A stretch of DNA of 64,000 bases from Bombyx mori (taxonomy: Eukaryota > Arthropoda > Insecta > Lepidoptera > Bombycidae). A program made the translations under genes and the position numbers. This document shows, piece after piece, positions 34,701 to 46,046 of the stretch. Location of the stretch: NCBI RefSeq assembly GCF_030269925.1, contig NC_085107.1, forward strand, positions 16,742,001 to 16,806,000, in the 5' to 3' direction. Positions within the stretch are counted from its first letter, which is position 1; each line of letters starts with the position of its first letter. The notes under the pieces were generated by a model. It made no database searches and was not told where the DNA came from. It worked only from the letters and a program-made list of their open reading frames with translations.

Positions 34701-34775
34701 TCCAAATAGTATTAAGTGGTTACCGGAGCGCATAGACACTACGTGAATTCCGCTACCTACCTTGAAGCTTGAGGT
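34701..34775 (-). mobile_element. Diverged Bm1 SINE fragment
   Basis: Reads aagtggttaccggagcgcat and agacactacgtgaattccgc, recognisable as Bm1 3' body with many changes. Confidence 0.5.
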
Positions 34776-34863
34776 CTAACTCACAACTGTATAGTATAAA
34801 GGTTAAACTTTAAGCTGTATAAATACTATACTGTATGACTCGTCAGGGTGGTAGCTACGTGTG

Positions 34864-35082
34864 TTTTTTTTTTTTTTTATAGTGGTGTTAAGTGGTTACT
34901 GGAACCCATAGACATCTACAATGTAAATGCGCCACACACCTTGAGATATAAGTTGTAAGGTCTCAGTATAGTCACAACGGCTGCCCCACCCTTCAAACCG
35001 AAACGCATTACTGCTTCACGGCAGAAATAGGCGGGGCGGTGGTACCTACCCGTGCGGACTCACAAGAGGTCCTACCACCAGT
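34864..35082 (-). mobile_element. Bm1 SINE, truncated, tail deletion
   Basis: A T-run is joined to agtggtgttaagtggttact, so about 30 bp of the usual tail (gcttagatgggtggacgagc...) are missing. The rest runs to gaggtcctaccaccag. Confidence 0.85.
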
Positions 35083-35935
35083 AAAACCGTGTTGGCTCAC
35101 AGAAGATAGTTACTCTATTAATTTTAATTGTATTTAATTGATGTAGCTTGAAACGCTGCAGCGCTGACTAGTAATTAACAGTTCGCGTAACCGTTGCATA
35201 CGAAACGTGACCTCAGATTCTTTTCCTCAATTTTTTCCTTAGGCGATAATGTCACATTACCTCATCGTCTCAAGGATTTATTTACGCGAAGTACAAAAAT
35301 ATTATTCAATCTAAAATTTTGGTAACAATCGTTGTGACGAAATTAAGAGAAGACTTATGTCGAGCAGTGGTTGTCTTTGAGCTGAATATAATAATTGATG
35401 ATCGGATGATCTTCTCTTAAGTTCTAAAAAACATATAACAATTGAATTAATTAAAAAAAATTAATTCCAATAAAACAATTGGAAAACAACCTAGCGCCTG
35501 TTAGCTTCAGCGTGAATATTGTTACTAATGTGTCATAAAAATAGTTTATTTTTACAAAATTACCGTTTCCAATCGTTGACGACATTTTTTAAAAATTATT
35601 TCCGGCAAAAATACACATTGCTTAAATCGAAGATTCTTCTGGTGTCTACTGGTGTTCGTTCGTTTTGTGAGAAGACATACCTACCTAATATGCCGATGCG
35701 TGTGAAAATTAAGGTGCGTGATTATTTTTTTAATATATTAAATATTTCTATGCTTATTATATAATAGTAACAAAGATTTTCTGACTTGATTAATAAATAA
35801 ACTAGCTGTGTAATTTCTATTTATTACTATCGTGTATGCTCCTCTAGCTCCTTGTAACAGCGTGTGACTGCGATCATATTATTATGACTCCGTGGACATT
35901 AAGAATGCCATTGCTTAGCTTCAGACATGAGATTA
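35083..35935. other. AT-rich DNA, nothing recognised
   Basis: A small palindrome (gaattaatt/aattaattc) lies near 35443. No gene seen. Confidence 0.45.
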
Positions 35936-36172
35936 TTTTTTTTGCTTACCTTGTTGGACGCGCTCACGGCCCACCCGGTGTTAAATGGTTACCGGAGCCC
36001 ATAGAGGTCTACAACGTAAATGCCGCCGCCTCCTTGAGATATAAGTTCTAAGGTCTCAGTATAGTTACAACGGCTACCCCACCCTTCAAACCGAAATGCA
36101 TTACTGCTTCACGGCAGAAACAGGCAGCGTGGTGGTACCTACCCGTGCGGACTCACAAGAGGTCCTACCAGT
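35936..36172 (-). mobile_element. Bm1 SINE, 5'-truncated
   Basis: From ttgcttaccttgttggacgc through cctccttgagatataagttc to gaggtcctaccag. Moderately diverged. Confidence 0.85.
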
Positions 36173-36253
36173 AGAATATCTCATTATTATTTTTTTTCAG
36201 GAAGATAAAACAAAATATATTCCGAAAAAGGAAAATCTTTTTAAACTCTTTGA

Positions 36254-36352
36254 ATCGTGAACGAAGCTCACGCTACACCTAGTGTCAAATGGTTACCGGA
36301 TCTACAACATAAATGCCTCCACCCATCTTGAAACGGGAGAGGTCTCGGTTTA
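36254..36352 (-). mobile_element. Diverged Bm1 SINE fragment
   Basis: Contains ctagtgtcaaatggttaccg and acccatcttgaaac, then gaggtctcgg. Another very old Bm1-like trace may lie at about 36500-36640. Confidence 0.5.
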
Positions 36353-37637
36353 TAAAGTGAACATTTTATATATACTGTTTAAAAACTATAATCGAATTTC
36401 AGGAACTATTTTTTATATTGTACATTTCGTTCTCAGAGCCGGATAATTATTTAACTTCACTTTTTTGTTTTTTTGTAATAGATGGGTGATTAGGTCCAAG
36501 GACCAAAGTTGGTTTTAATTTAAACCGAACTTCCGAAGTCTAATATCTATCATCACAAGATAAAAACGGCTACCCACTTCGAGTTCGAAATCTCAAGTTT
36601 TACTGAGCTCACCCTGCCAATTGGAACGCCTGACTATTTTGGGATGAACAGGTCAATTTAGGATGAATGGATAGGATGTTACCCAAATGGCCCACGGTTC
36701 GCAATTTTTAATTTTTACAATATGACATTGTTCAATTTATAGCTCATGAGCCTTAATGTATCTAGCGTCTCGTCTTTTAGGCCATGAACGACTTCATTGT
36801 ATTGAATTATGTTACTTAAAATGACGACAATACTTCATGCATGCATTGTTTTGTAGAAATGTGGGGAAAAAAAACCTAAAAGGTATCCGACCTGTATTCC
36901 ATGGTGCACTCAATTTTCAAACAACAGTTTGACCGTCGACTAAAAAAATATACAGATATGTACCGGTGCAGAGAAAACATTTTTCTAACTCAAAATGGAC
37001 TCTTGGTGCGGTTTAAGTAGTAACATACATAAAACTATATGAGGCCCCGAGGCGATGTTGGTTGAAACCAAATAGTTTATTGCATTTTAAATAGTTCTTC
37101 AAGAGAATATTTTTATAGTACTTTACGAATACTATTATTGCATATTACTATTGACTAATCTAATTATTTGAATAACTATTGACATAAAGTTCATAACTGA
37201 TTGATTTTAATTTTTTTTTTTTATATACCATGCTTTATTTTAGTTTCTTGTCGGCAACTGGGGAAAACTTAGCTTTCAAACCAAAAGTATTCTTCATCTA
37301 AAATTCAACATCTTAAGTTCAAGACCTCTGAATAAATATTATTTTCAGATCGTGATGATAATATAATCAGAACTTTTAGAATTTCTTTATAATTTAAAAA
37401 TAATAATTTTCTTTACTTGACGTGAATAAAATAAAACTGGAATTTGTGAATCGAAACGTTTTGATTAAAAAAAACTATGTAAATTTTGTAAATTATTTTT
37501 TATTAACTATAACAGCTCGTGTGATTCGGGTTTTTTATTTTCTATTTTTTAGTTGGATTTTGTATAAAAGCGTACCTATTTTGATAGTTTTTTTAAAAGA
37601 TTATTTATTATTCATTTTGTATTTGAATTTCAATTCA
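36353..37637. other. AT-rich DNA, faint old SINE traces
   Basis: Apart from the possible Bm1-like trace noted at 36500-36640 nothing is recognisable. Confidence 0.4.
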
Positions 37638-37976
37638 GAGATGCGAATGTTGCGATGGATGTGTGGAGTAACGAGAATGGATAGAATACGGAATGAGTAT
37701 GTTAGAGGAAAGTGGAAGCTGAAAGTGGCACCTGTGACAGAGAAGCTGAGGAGTGCGCGTTTGGAATGGTATGGACATGTGATGAGACGAAATGAAAATG
37801 AGGTTGTTAAGAGAGTGTTAACCATGAATGTGGAAGGATTTAGAGGAAGAGGTAGACCTAAGAAGAAATGGATGGATTGTGTGAAAGACGATATGGGTAG
37901 GAGGGGAGTGAGCGAAGAAATGGTATATGATAGAAGAGTATGGACGAAGCAAACATGTTGCGCCGACCTCAAGTGA
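37638..37976 (+). pseudogene. RTE-like reverse transcriptase C-terminus
   Basis: From [20 protein letters not shown] the frame runs 112 codons to TCCADLK and a stop. Landmarks are EWYGHVMRR and [13 protein letters not shown], the usual end of insect RTE-type endonuclease/reverse transcriptases. The open frame extends upstream to 37422, but that part is T-rich host DNA with no similarity, so the element's truncated 5' end is near 37636. After the stop comes agtgactgggagaagggcag and then an ATGATGAATGATGA repeat, the expected 3' end. The frame is intact but lacks all catalytic domains. Confidence 0.8.
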
Positions 37977-38012
37977 CTGGGAGAAGGGCAGAATAATGAT
38001 GAATGATGATTT
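37977..38012 (+). mobile_element. 3' end of the RTE-like element
   Basis: Short untranslated tail ending in ATGATGAATGATGATT. RTE-type elements typically end in a short microsatellite instead of poly(A). Confidence 0.65.
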
Positions 38013-38867
38013 GAATTTCATTATTTTCAAATTTTTTTCAGATTTTTTTTTCAATATTCAATTGTCATCGGTCCTAAGTAGGTATACCAAATTCCGAGTT
38101 AATCCGACGTTTTGAAGGGGGTCAAAATCATATTCAAAGATTCCGTTACGAACATACATACATACGTTTGAAGCTAATAAAAGCGTATTAAAAAGCATGC
38201 AAAATAGTACACGTTAAAAATACTCAGAAAAACTCTTCTCTCCAATATTAATGAGTTCTGTATAAATTGCTGAACATCCTAAGCGGTAGAAATAGCGACT
38301 CCCGGAGTTTTCCGACTGAAAACGCTATCTTTGTTTCATGAAGTTGAAAATTGCAATATCGTTCCTATTATACAGCCTAACATATTGCTAAATTCGAAAC
38401 TGTTTTATTTAACTAAATCACTATTTTTAAATTGGCTGGATACACCGGTCTTCCAAAAAACACAATTTTAAACATTCTTCATTAATATGTAGTACAAATT
38501 TTCAAAATAACTTATTTTGTAGATTAAAAAAAAAGTGTTGTTATTCCAAACGAAATATAGAAAAGAATGGATCCAAACTTAAACACCGTTACACAAATAA
38601 AATTGTGAAAAATCTAATTTTATCAAGGCACTGATTTATTGTATTATATATTCTTAGATATAAAAAAAAATGTCTGTTTTTTCACCAACTGTTATACCGT
38701 TCTCCATTTTCTGTATTATACTACATTACATAAATATTATAAATAAATAATTAAATATTTCACTTTACAGAATTTTATACTAATTGAGGGTTGTCCTTAT
38801 AAGAATAAACTAGTACTACCTTATAGTACTCGTATATGCCGGCGTTACGCCAGGGCTTTCACAAATA
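38013..38867. other. AT-rich DNA, nothing recognised
   Basis: No feature supported. Confidence 0.45.
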
Positions 38868-38992
38868 AGATCTAGCGATAGGCAGCGGCTTGGCTCTGGT
38901 CTTGGCATTGCTGAAGTCCATGGGCGACGGTAACCACTCACCAGCAGGTGGGCCGTATGCTCGTCTGCCTAAAAGGGCAAAAAAAAGATCTA
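38868..38992 (+). mobile_element. Retroposed LINE tail (about 111 bp) with target duplication
   Basis: gcgataggcagcggcttggc to tgcctaaaagggcaaaaaaa is flanked by AGATCTA at 38868-38874 and 38986-38992. This minimal copy contains only the LINE 3' tail and shows how severe 5' truncation can be. Confidence 0.85.
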
Positions 38993-39865
38993 TTACAATG
39001 AAAATACGATACAATTCTATAAAACGTTGACATTACTTGTTTATTACAAAAAGAAAAGTCTTAGTTTTTACACAATTAGCCGTTTTGTGTTGGTTATAGC
39101 AACTACAACTTCTTTAACACAAACAAATGGAATTACTACGAAACAATTCATAAAATGGAGCTTAACATTCACAATAAATATTTTACTGATTTTTACAATT
39201 ATTAGTACCCAGCCTTTTATTAGATAACAACAACATACATACAATTACATACAATTTTACAATTTTGTAATTTTACAATTACAAATTGCATACAATTACA
39301 ATACTTAATCAAATTATTAATATTCATTATAACACCATTTATTATGAATATTTATGCTTTATCGATATTTGATTATTTTAAGTCATTTGTGTTTTTAAGC
39401 AATGAAATAAACATTAAACATATTCTGAACATTTTCACATAAAAACAGTGTCTAGTGAATATTAAATACGGTAGAATAGCAGTTTGATTTTACTAATAAT
39501 TAATTAATAATAGAATAAAATAAACTATAAATCATGTTAATTATTATCAATAGTGGCGTTAGCGCCCATATTTAAACTTATAATAACCAATAATATCAAC
39601 ATTAAGGAAACAATTAACTTTAATTAATCTCGGTTAACTAAATAGTAACGTCGTGCTGATATAATATACTCCATATACAAACCACATGCCAATCAATATG
39701 CTTTAGTTAACACGTTGACAGCGGCACTAAATTTTTAACTCTTTCCATTCCTGCGGTGCGAGGCGCTTAAGACCTCGTATGAAGACAATCGTAATGGTGT
39801 TACGGAGAATATTAGATACCGAAACGTTAAAAAAAATGTGTGCGTGTACTAGTGTACACACGTAA
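38993..39865. other. AT-rich low-complexity DNA
   Basis: Repeats of acaattacatacaatttt occur around 39235-39300. A palindromic gtgtactagtgtacac lies at about 39844-39859 just before the MITE. No gene seen. Confidence 0.45.
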
Positions 39866-40086
39866 GAAGTGAAACTTGTTTATGGCCTTATTTTTCGAAA
39901 AATGATCTACATGCAACTTTCTAGAAATTGGTTAAATAAAGTTAAATTAGATAAAGTTTAAACAAAAGGATTTTATTATCATAGACATGAATACAAAACA
40001 GATGGCGCGTAACGGAAAAAAGTGACGCGTAACCGAAAAATGTGACGGTAAATTTTTTTCCAACGCCGATAAGGAAGTTTCACTTC
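39866..40086. mobile_element. MITE-like element with about 22-bp TIRs (221 bp)
   Basis: The left end GAAGTGAAACTTGTTTATGG is inverted at the right end as GAAGTGAAACTTCCTTATCG. The interior includes two or three near repeats of gtgacgcgtaac-gaaaaa. No coding capacity. Target duplication is unclear. Confidence 0.7.
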
Positions 40087-40577
40087 AAAAAAAAAAATTA
40101 TTCGAAACCAATGAAAAAAAGTTCTAAAACGATAAAATTTAAATCGAGAATACTTTTCTCGACTACATACTCTGCGTTGTAAATTAAAAATAAAGCCGGA
40201 TGACAAAACTTTGAACGCTGTCATAACTGGAAACTAAAACAGCGAAGGCAACCAGACCCGAGTTGATCTCTGGCGTACAAATTACAGTTGAAATAATAAC
40301 GGAGCGAGTCGCTTCGCCCACACGAATGCGAACTTGATACAGTCAATGTTTGATGTTAGCTGATGTTTGTTTAAAGGAACTAATAAACGGAAAACTAAAG
40401 ATAAACTAGAAACCGAAGCAGGAAATGCGACCGACTAAACGTTTGCTAACGTTCTCGGAAGCTTGCTGTTTGATCAATACATTTAAAATGGAATGCTCTT
40501 TTGTATACTAAAGCTAAAGCCAAGTCATGCTTGGCTTACCTTAGCGTAGTTTATATTACTGGTTATAGTTTATATTA
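40087..40577. other. No gene recognised
   Basis: A duplicated 16-mer agtttatattactggt occurs near 40547 and 40568, at the edge of the next Bm1 copy. Confidence 0.4.
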
Positions 40578-40651
40578 CTGGTGGTAGGACCTGTTGTGAG
40601 TCCGCGCGGGTAGGTACCACCACCCTGCCTAATTTCTGCCGTGAAGCAGTA

Positions 40652-41940
40652 CTAGGCTGCACTAAAAGTATCGGGAATGGAATATTTCCAGTGTTTCTGT
40701 CATATTAAAATCTTTTTAATTGAAAACTCCTTGGTTTTAAAAATCTAATACCATTTATTTATGTAAAAAAGATTCTCGGTCTTGTCACGAGGTTTTGTCA
40801 AACTTGTTTAGTCGTTGAGAAAATGGAATTGACTCGAGAAAATTCAAGAGCGATGATTTATTATGACTTCCGAAGTGGTTTAACACAAAAACAGTGTGTT
40901 GACCGGATGATTTCTGCATTTGGTGATGAAGCCCCATCCAAAACCACAATTTATCGCTGGTTTGCTGAGTTTCAACGTGGACGTGTCAAGCTCAGTGATG
41001 TTCCGCGTCAAGGTCGTCCAAAAACTGCAGTCACCCAAGAAAACGTTGATGCTGTGCGTAAGCTGATTGAGGAAGATCGACATGTGACATACCGTGAAAT
41101 TCAGGCAACTTTAGACATTGGCATGAGTCAAATACAAATAATCTTGCATGAACAATTAGGTGTAAAAAAGTTGTTTTCCCGATGGATACCGCATTCGCTC
41201 TGTGAAGAGCAAAAAGCGGTTCGCGTTACTTGGTGCGTCAAAACTCTCGAAAGATTACATGCAGGATCCTCAAATGCTGTATACAACATTGTATCAGGTG
41301 ACGAATCCTGGATATACGCGTACGAACCCGAAACAAAAAACCAGTCACGAGTTTGGGTGTTCGAAAATGAGTTAAAGCCAACAAAAATTGTTCGTTCACG
41401 GAGTGTTGCAAAAAAAATGGTGGCCACGTTTGTCTCCAAAACCGGCCATATTACGACTATTCCTCTTGAGGGACAAAGAACGGTTAATGCAGAATGGTAT
41501 GCTAGCATTTGTTTGCCACAGGTCGTTTCTGAACTCCGTAAAGAGAACTGCAACCGACGCATCATCCTCCATCACGACAATGCGAGTTCTCACACCGCGC
41601 ACAGAACAAAAGAGTTTTTAGAGCAAGAAAACATAGAATTATTAGACCATCCTCCGTACAGCCCCGATCTAAGCCCTAATGATTTCTATACTTTCCTTAA
41701 AATAAAGAATAAATTGCGTGGACAAAGATTTTCATCACCTGAAGAAGCTGTGGACGCCTACAAAACGGCCATTTTGGAGACCCCAACTTCCGAATGGAAT
41801 GGTTGCTTCAATGATTGGTTCTATCGTATGGAAAAATGTGTCAAATTTCGCGGAGAATACTTCGAAAAGCAATAAATACATTTTTAAATAGTAATGTTGT
41901 GTCACTTCGTTAATTCCCGAAATTTTCAGTGCCGCCCTCG
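40652..41940 (+). mobile_element. Intact DD34D mariner, 1289 bp
   Basis: The left end CTAGGCTGCACTAAAAGTAT and the inverted right end CGAGGGCGGCACTGAAAATT are imperfect TIRs of about 27-28 bp. Both continue into cGGGAAT. TA duplications lie at 40650-40651 and 41941-41942. It carries an uninterrupted transposase with about 170 bp of 5' and 65 bp of 3' non-coding DNA, the usual mariner plan. Confidence 0.93.
40823..41875 (+). CDS. Mariner transposase, uninterrupted (350 aa)
   Basis: ATG with A at -3 (aaaATGG). The N-terminal DNA-binding half has two helix-turn-helix-like regions (about residues 15-50 and 85-115). Between them is the linker motif GRPKT (65-69), and the WVPHEL-type motif follows as WIPHSL at 121-126. 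The catalytic triad is D160 (SGDESW), D252 (ILHHDNA) and D287 (YSPDLSPND), with 34 residues between the last two. This is the DD34D signature of true mariners. The 350-residue length is normal. It should cut and paste its own TIR element at TA sites, acting in the nucleus. No stop or frameshift is visible, so activity is plausible but unproved. The two TIRs differ at several positions, which could lower mobility. Subfamily not assigned. Confidence 0.93.
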   Translation: MELTRENSRAMIYYDFRSGLTQKQCVDRMISAFGDEAPSKTTIYRWFAEFQRGRVKLSDVPRQGRPKTAVTQENVDAVRKLIEEDRHVTYREIQATLDIGMSQIQIILHEQLGVKKLFSRWIPHSLCEEQKAVRVTWCVKTLERLHAGSSNAVYNIVSGDESWIYAYEPETKNQSRVWVFENELKPTKIVRSRSVAKKMVATFVSKTGHITTIPLEGQRTVNAEWYASICLPQVVSELRKENCNRRIILHHDNASSHTAHRTKEFLEQENIELLDHPPYSPDLSPNDFYTFLKIKNKLRGQRFSSPEEAVDAYKTAILETPTSEWNGCFNDWFYRMEKCVKFRGEYFEKQ

Positions 41941-42103
41941 TAATGCGTTCCGTTTTGAAGGGTGGGGCAGTTGTTGTAACTATACTTGAGACCTTAGAAC
42001 TTATATCTCAAGGTGGGTGGCGCATTTACGTTGTGGATGTCTATAGGCTCCGGTAACCACTTAACACCAGGTGGGCTGTGAGCTCGTCCACCCATCTAAG
42101 CAA

Positions 42104-43975
42104 ACAATATAATGACATCGAACTAACCTATTTTTTACTGGATAGCACATTGATGTCGCGCCAGTTCACTCCGATCAACGCTCAGCATCAAGCGAACATC
42201 TAATTCTAGCCTAACGTGGAGAAAATATTAATTTGCGCCAAAAATAAACAAAAATAGCCTATAGTACAGCTTGCTGAGTTGGGAGTCGCAATTTCGATTC
42301 TGTGTTAGATGCTTTCCCGAAGCATCCACCCTTGAGCTTACAGGTATCTGGATGCACTCGGGTAGTTGTTAACAAATCCCGATCCTCCTGGCTGAGTCGA
42401 TGTTCGTCCATCCTATCAAAGCTGGAAAAGCCTTTTCTTCGATTCTCAGAGAGAAAAAGCTCACGAGCTATCGCGGTCAGCTAACGATCGCTGCAGAATA
42501 CTTATTATAAATCCATTTATGTTGATGAATTCATTTTCGAGTACTGAGGTATCTTCTCAAGCAGAATTATATAAAATTATTGCTAGCAAAAATAAAAATA
42601 CAACATAAAATTTTACGGACGCTAGCAGACGAGACAAAATCGATTGCCGTCACAAATAATCAACTTTATAGCTTTTAGTTGCACCATTAGGACATTCCGC
42701 AATGATTGGCTATGGCTAAGTAATGAAATGAATACGAACTCGAATTTTAGTTGAAACGGGAAGGTTCTATCAAAAACTCAAGTTACACTAAGCTATACGT
42801 GCCCCATAACTTTGTTCGCATTATAATTGTTTTCAAAAATGAATGAAATACGCTGAATTCACACAGGACATAGAGTTGCTTAGTTCACTCTCTGGTCCAT
42901 TAACTATCTATCTGTTTGTAAATCTGTTCTTAAGTAAAATCACAAAACTGGCGACAAACTGTCATAATTATTATCGGAGATATACCATAGTCTTGCCCGG
43001 GCTATGTCATTTACAACGATAAAAGTAGGTATGTTAATCCATCATAAAATATCTTCTGTCAAAATTTCATTGAAATTCATTGTGCTTCTCTGCGACATTA
43101 GATCATAAAAATTTGAACATAAAAAATTACGATTAAGATTAAGAACATATTAATATAAGAAAGAACTAATACTGATACTAATACGTTCTATATTAATATA
43201 ATAAAGAGCGTATTAGTATTAATATAATATTGATACTATGAAGTCGAGAATGAACAAATAAACCACCTCAGAAGTATGAAATAAGTCAGGTACCCATTTG
43301 GAGTGTCGTAAAAATTTAATATCGTAGGCTAAGGAATTCTGTTTGGCTTCCTGAGAATTCAGTACCAACGAGTTCCTACGCTCAATTACGATTTTATTAC
43401 TTTTCTTCTTTTCACTTGGAACTACTTGCCACCAAGGAAGATTGATATTTAGGTACCTAACATGTGCCTTATTATAACTAACAGTAAGTTAAGTCTTTAA
43501 TAATTAATTAGTGTTTTTTTATCATCATATTTTGTTAGAAAGCTAAGTATTGTTTCATGATATTATTTCAGTGATTTAGGAAACATTTCCATCTTACAGC
43601 TCCAAGGTTAATCGAGACAATATTGAACTTTATCAAAACTTCTTCTTATAATACATATAAATATGAATAATTCATTGTTTAATTAAAATGTTTTGATTAA
43701 GTTTACGAATAACATTCAGAGTAGGTACTTTCATTATGTAGTGTGATTATGAAATGTAATTACGACTTACGTCACTGAAAGTGATTAACACTAAAATTTT
43801 ATACAACTCGGTTTTTAATGGGACTACGAACTGCATCATTTAATGGTACTATACTCATAGCTACAAACTATGTACCACTATGTGGTACTAGAATGACTAT
43901 ACTGGACTACCTTTAATACGGGATGGAATTTTTTCATAGGTGAATTTACTTTACCCAAACGAAGAGTATTACAGA
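42104..43975. other. No gene recognised, small palindrome near 43190
   Basis: A GC-richer patch at about 42290-42490 may be a retroposon remnant, but no family was recognised. ATACTAATACG and CGTATTAGTAT around 43177-43226 form an 11-bp inverted repeat. Confidence 0.4.
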
Positions 43976-44218
43976 TTTTTTTATTTTATTTATTGCTTAG
44001 ATCGGGTGAAAGCCCACCTGGTGTTAAGTGGTTACTGGAAACCATAAACATCTACAACGTAAATGCGCCACCCACATTGAGATATAAATTCTAAGGTCTT
44101 AGTATAGTTACAACGGCTGCCCTACCCTTCAAACCGAAACGCATTACTGCTTCACGGCAGAAATGGGCGCGGTGGTAGGACCTACCCTTGCGGACTCACA
44201 AGATGTCCTACCACTAGT
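43976..44218 (-). mobile_element. Bm1 SINE, 5'-truncated
   Basis: Tail ttatttattgcttagatcgg, body to agatgtcctaccacta. A small deletion is present in the tail region (ggtgaaagcccacc). Confidence 0.88.
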
Positions 44219-44706
44219 AAAAGCCACCAGAAATGACGCTTCACAAGCATATAATATACAGGGATAACAATATGTATTCCTAGAAATGTAATCTGGGGGT
44301 CGTGGGACGCCTAATGGATCGATCGGCCTTTGGCGATGTCGCGGAGAACATAATTGGTTTTAATTAGAATGATACAATCATTTTAGCCCCTGTTTCAAAA
44401 GCTTTTAAAGGTATATTTACATATTTACTAGTACAGTAATTTTATCAGCTTCAGGTCCTATTTCGTGAAAACTATTTCGTCATTTAACCTCAAATTTGCA
44501 ACTAGAAATACTCCACTTCTAAGAAACTATTCTGCATTATATCTAAGTAAAGGAAACATTTAAAACGATTTCGTTAAAAGTTTTTTTTAAGTTCTGTTGT
44601 TTCATGATTGTAGTCGGAATGGAATTAGGGAAATATTTAACGATATTTGAAGTACAGGTCTCTATATTGTAAGCTTTAATGAAATGTTACTTAAAACCTC
44701 TGTATT
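44219..44706. other. No gene recognised
   Basis: AT-rich DNA. Confidence 0.45.
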
Positions 44707-44740
44707 GGTTTTGAGGAGGATGTAAATCCTCCTCAAAACC
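44707..44740. repeat. Perfect 14-bp hairpin
   Basis: GGTTTTGAGGAGGA at 44707-44720 and TCCTCCTCAAAACC at 44727-44740 are exact reverse complements with the 6-nt loop TGTAAA. This is one of the strongest small stem-loops in the window. No mature-RNA context was established. Confidence 0.85.
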
Positions 44741-45487
44741 TCCTCCACGTAAGTGTTGCATTTATTACTTAATTTGTTTTCTAAATTCCAAATGGCTATA
44801 ATATAGGTAGTATTACGCGCTGGGGTTAGGGATAAATAAAAATTCTACCGAAAGACGAATTAACACTGTATTAAGACTTTAAAATTCTCAATTCACTTCT
44901 TCCGCTTCGCTTCAGGTGATCCGTTCGCTGTTTCGCTTCGAATAGTTCCGATTACTAAATGCCTTCGTGACATCCCTGTAACGCGTTTATAGTCAATACA
45001 TCCCTAGAATTATTGAGAACATTCCTCACAAGTCGAGTATTCTCGATATGTGTTTCGGCCATTTGACAATAGATGGCATTGTACATCTCGAGCGTTCTAG
45101 ATTTCAATGGTTCTTTTGATATTCGTTTCTGCTATTCGACGATAGATGACGTTGCTCTTACTGGCGTAACGTATGGGTTCCACGTGAAAGAAAATTGGAT
45201 GTCTCTACATGTTTTATTAATTGTCACATTTATAATAGGGGCTAAGTATGAAATTGCCGTTTTATTGTAATAGGTACTTCGAATTGACGTAAAACCTTCA
45301 TGGTTTGCAATGAATGATGAAACGTTCGATAAAGGTAGTGATATAAATTAACATGACTTATTACTAATATTAACTGATAGAACTCTTTATTTTGTGTAGA
45401 GTTAAGGTATTGTTTAGGATTACATTTCTTTTGTGTTTATTTTCATTTTCTACCTGTAATTAATTATTATTACTAATGTAGTTTTGA
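44741..45487. other. No firm feature
   Basis: Contains gatagatggcattgtac- and gatagatgacgttgc-like words at about 45069 and 45142, possibly an old repeat. Confidence 0.35.
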
Positions 45488-45717
45488 AGTCGTCGTGGCC
45501 TAAAGGATAAGACGTGTTCGAATCCGCACCAATTCTTCTAATGAAATAGGTACTTGACGAATGTTTGCGATTGACTTCCACAGCGAAGGAATAACATCGT
45601 GCAATAAAAATAAAACTCGCAAAAATTATAATTTGCGTAATGACTGGTGGTAGGACCTCTTGTGAGTCTGCACGGGTAAGTACCACCACCCCGCCTATTT
45701 TTGCCGTGAAGCAGTAA
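45488..45717 (+). mobile_element. Bm1 SINE 5' half, 3'-truncated
   Basis: The head is AGTCGTCGTGGCCTAAAGGA TAAG followed directly by acgtgttcgaatccgcacc, so about 30 bp between the A- and B-boxes are deleted. The body continues to gccgtgaagcagtaa and stops where another repeat begins at 45718. Confidence 0.88.
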
Positions 45718-46046
45718 ATTTTGGTTGCTAACCGTACGTACTCTCACACCTACATTGACGCGTATACAGATTGGTCACTCACGCAGCTAAGGACGACGGC
45801 GCGCAGTCGTACTTAGCAACAACTCTATTCTTCTTAGTGCGTGCCGCCACGCACCGGCCGGCCGGCGCCTTTTTACGTCATTATTACGCGCTTCATCATT
45901 ATTTTGCTGCGATGTTAAGATGTTATGTTAAGCCATCCTCGATAAATTATGTGCTATCTAACACTGAAATAATTTTTCAAACCGGACGAGTAGTTCCTGA
46001 GATTAGCGCGTTCAACCAAACAAACAAACTCTTCAGCTTTATAATA
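45718..46046 (-). repeat. Unnamed dispersed repeat, possibly Helitron-derived
   Basis: GC-rich left part (cgcaccggccggccggcgcc near 45850), then gttcctgagattagcgcgtt and cagctttataatattagt. Read on the minus strand it starts ACTAATATTATAAAGCTGAA, which resembles Helitron-like starts common in Lepidoptera but lacks the leading TC. It truncates the neighbouring Bm1. Confidence 0.4.

Larger units (their letters stand above)
40578..42103 (+). mobile_element. Bm1 SINE interrupted by an intact mariner
   Basis: Bm1 body lies at 40578-40651 (ctggtggtaggacctgttgt ... gtgaagcagta) and resumes at 41941 (taatgcgttccgttttgaag) to the tail at about 42103. Removing 40652-41940 and one TA restores the usual gaagcagtaatgcg. 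The SINE head is missing. Confidence 0.92.

Noticed and set aside
37422..37637. N-terminal 72 residues of the frame running to 37976
   Set aside because: T-rich hydrophobic translation upstream of the RTE similarity. It is flanking DNA read through by chance and not a signal or membrane domain of a fusion.
41128..41565. 145-codon minus-strand frame
   Set aside because: It is the antisense shadow of the mariner transposase.
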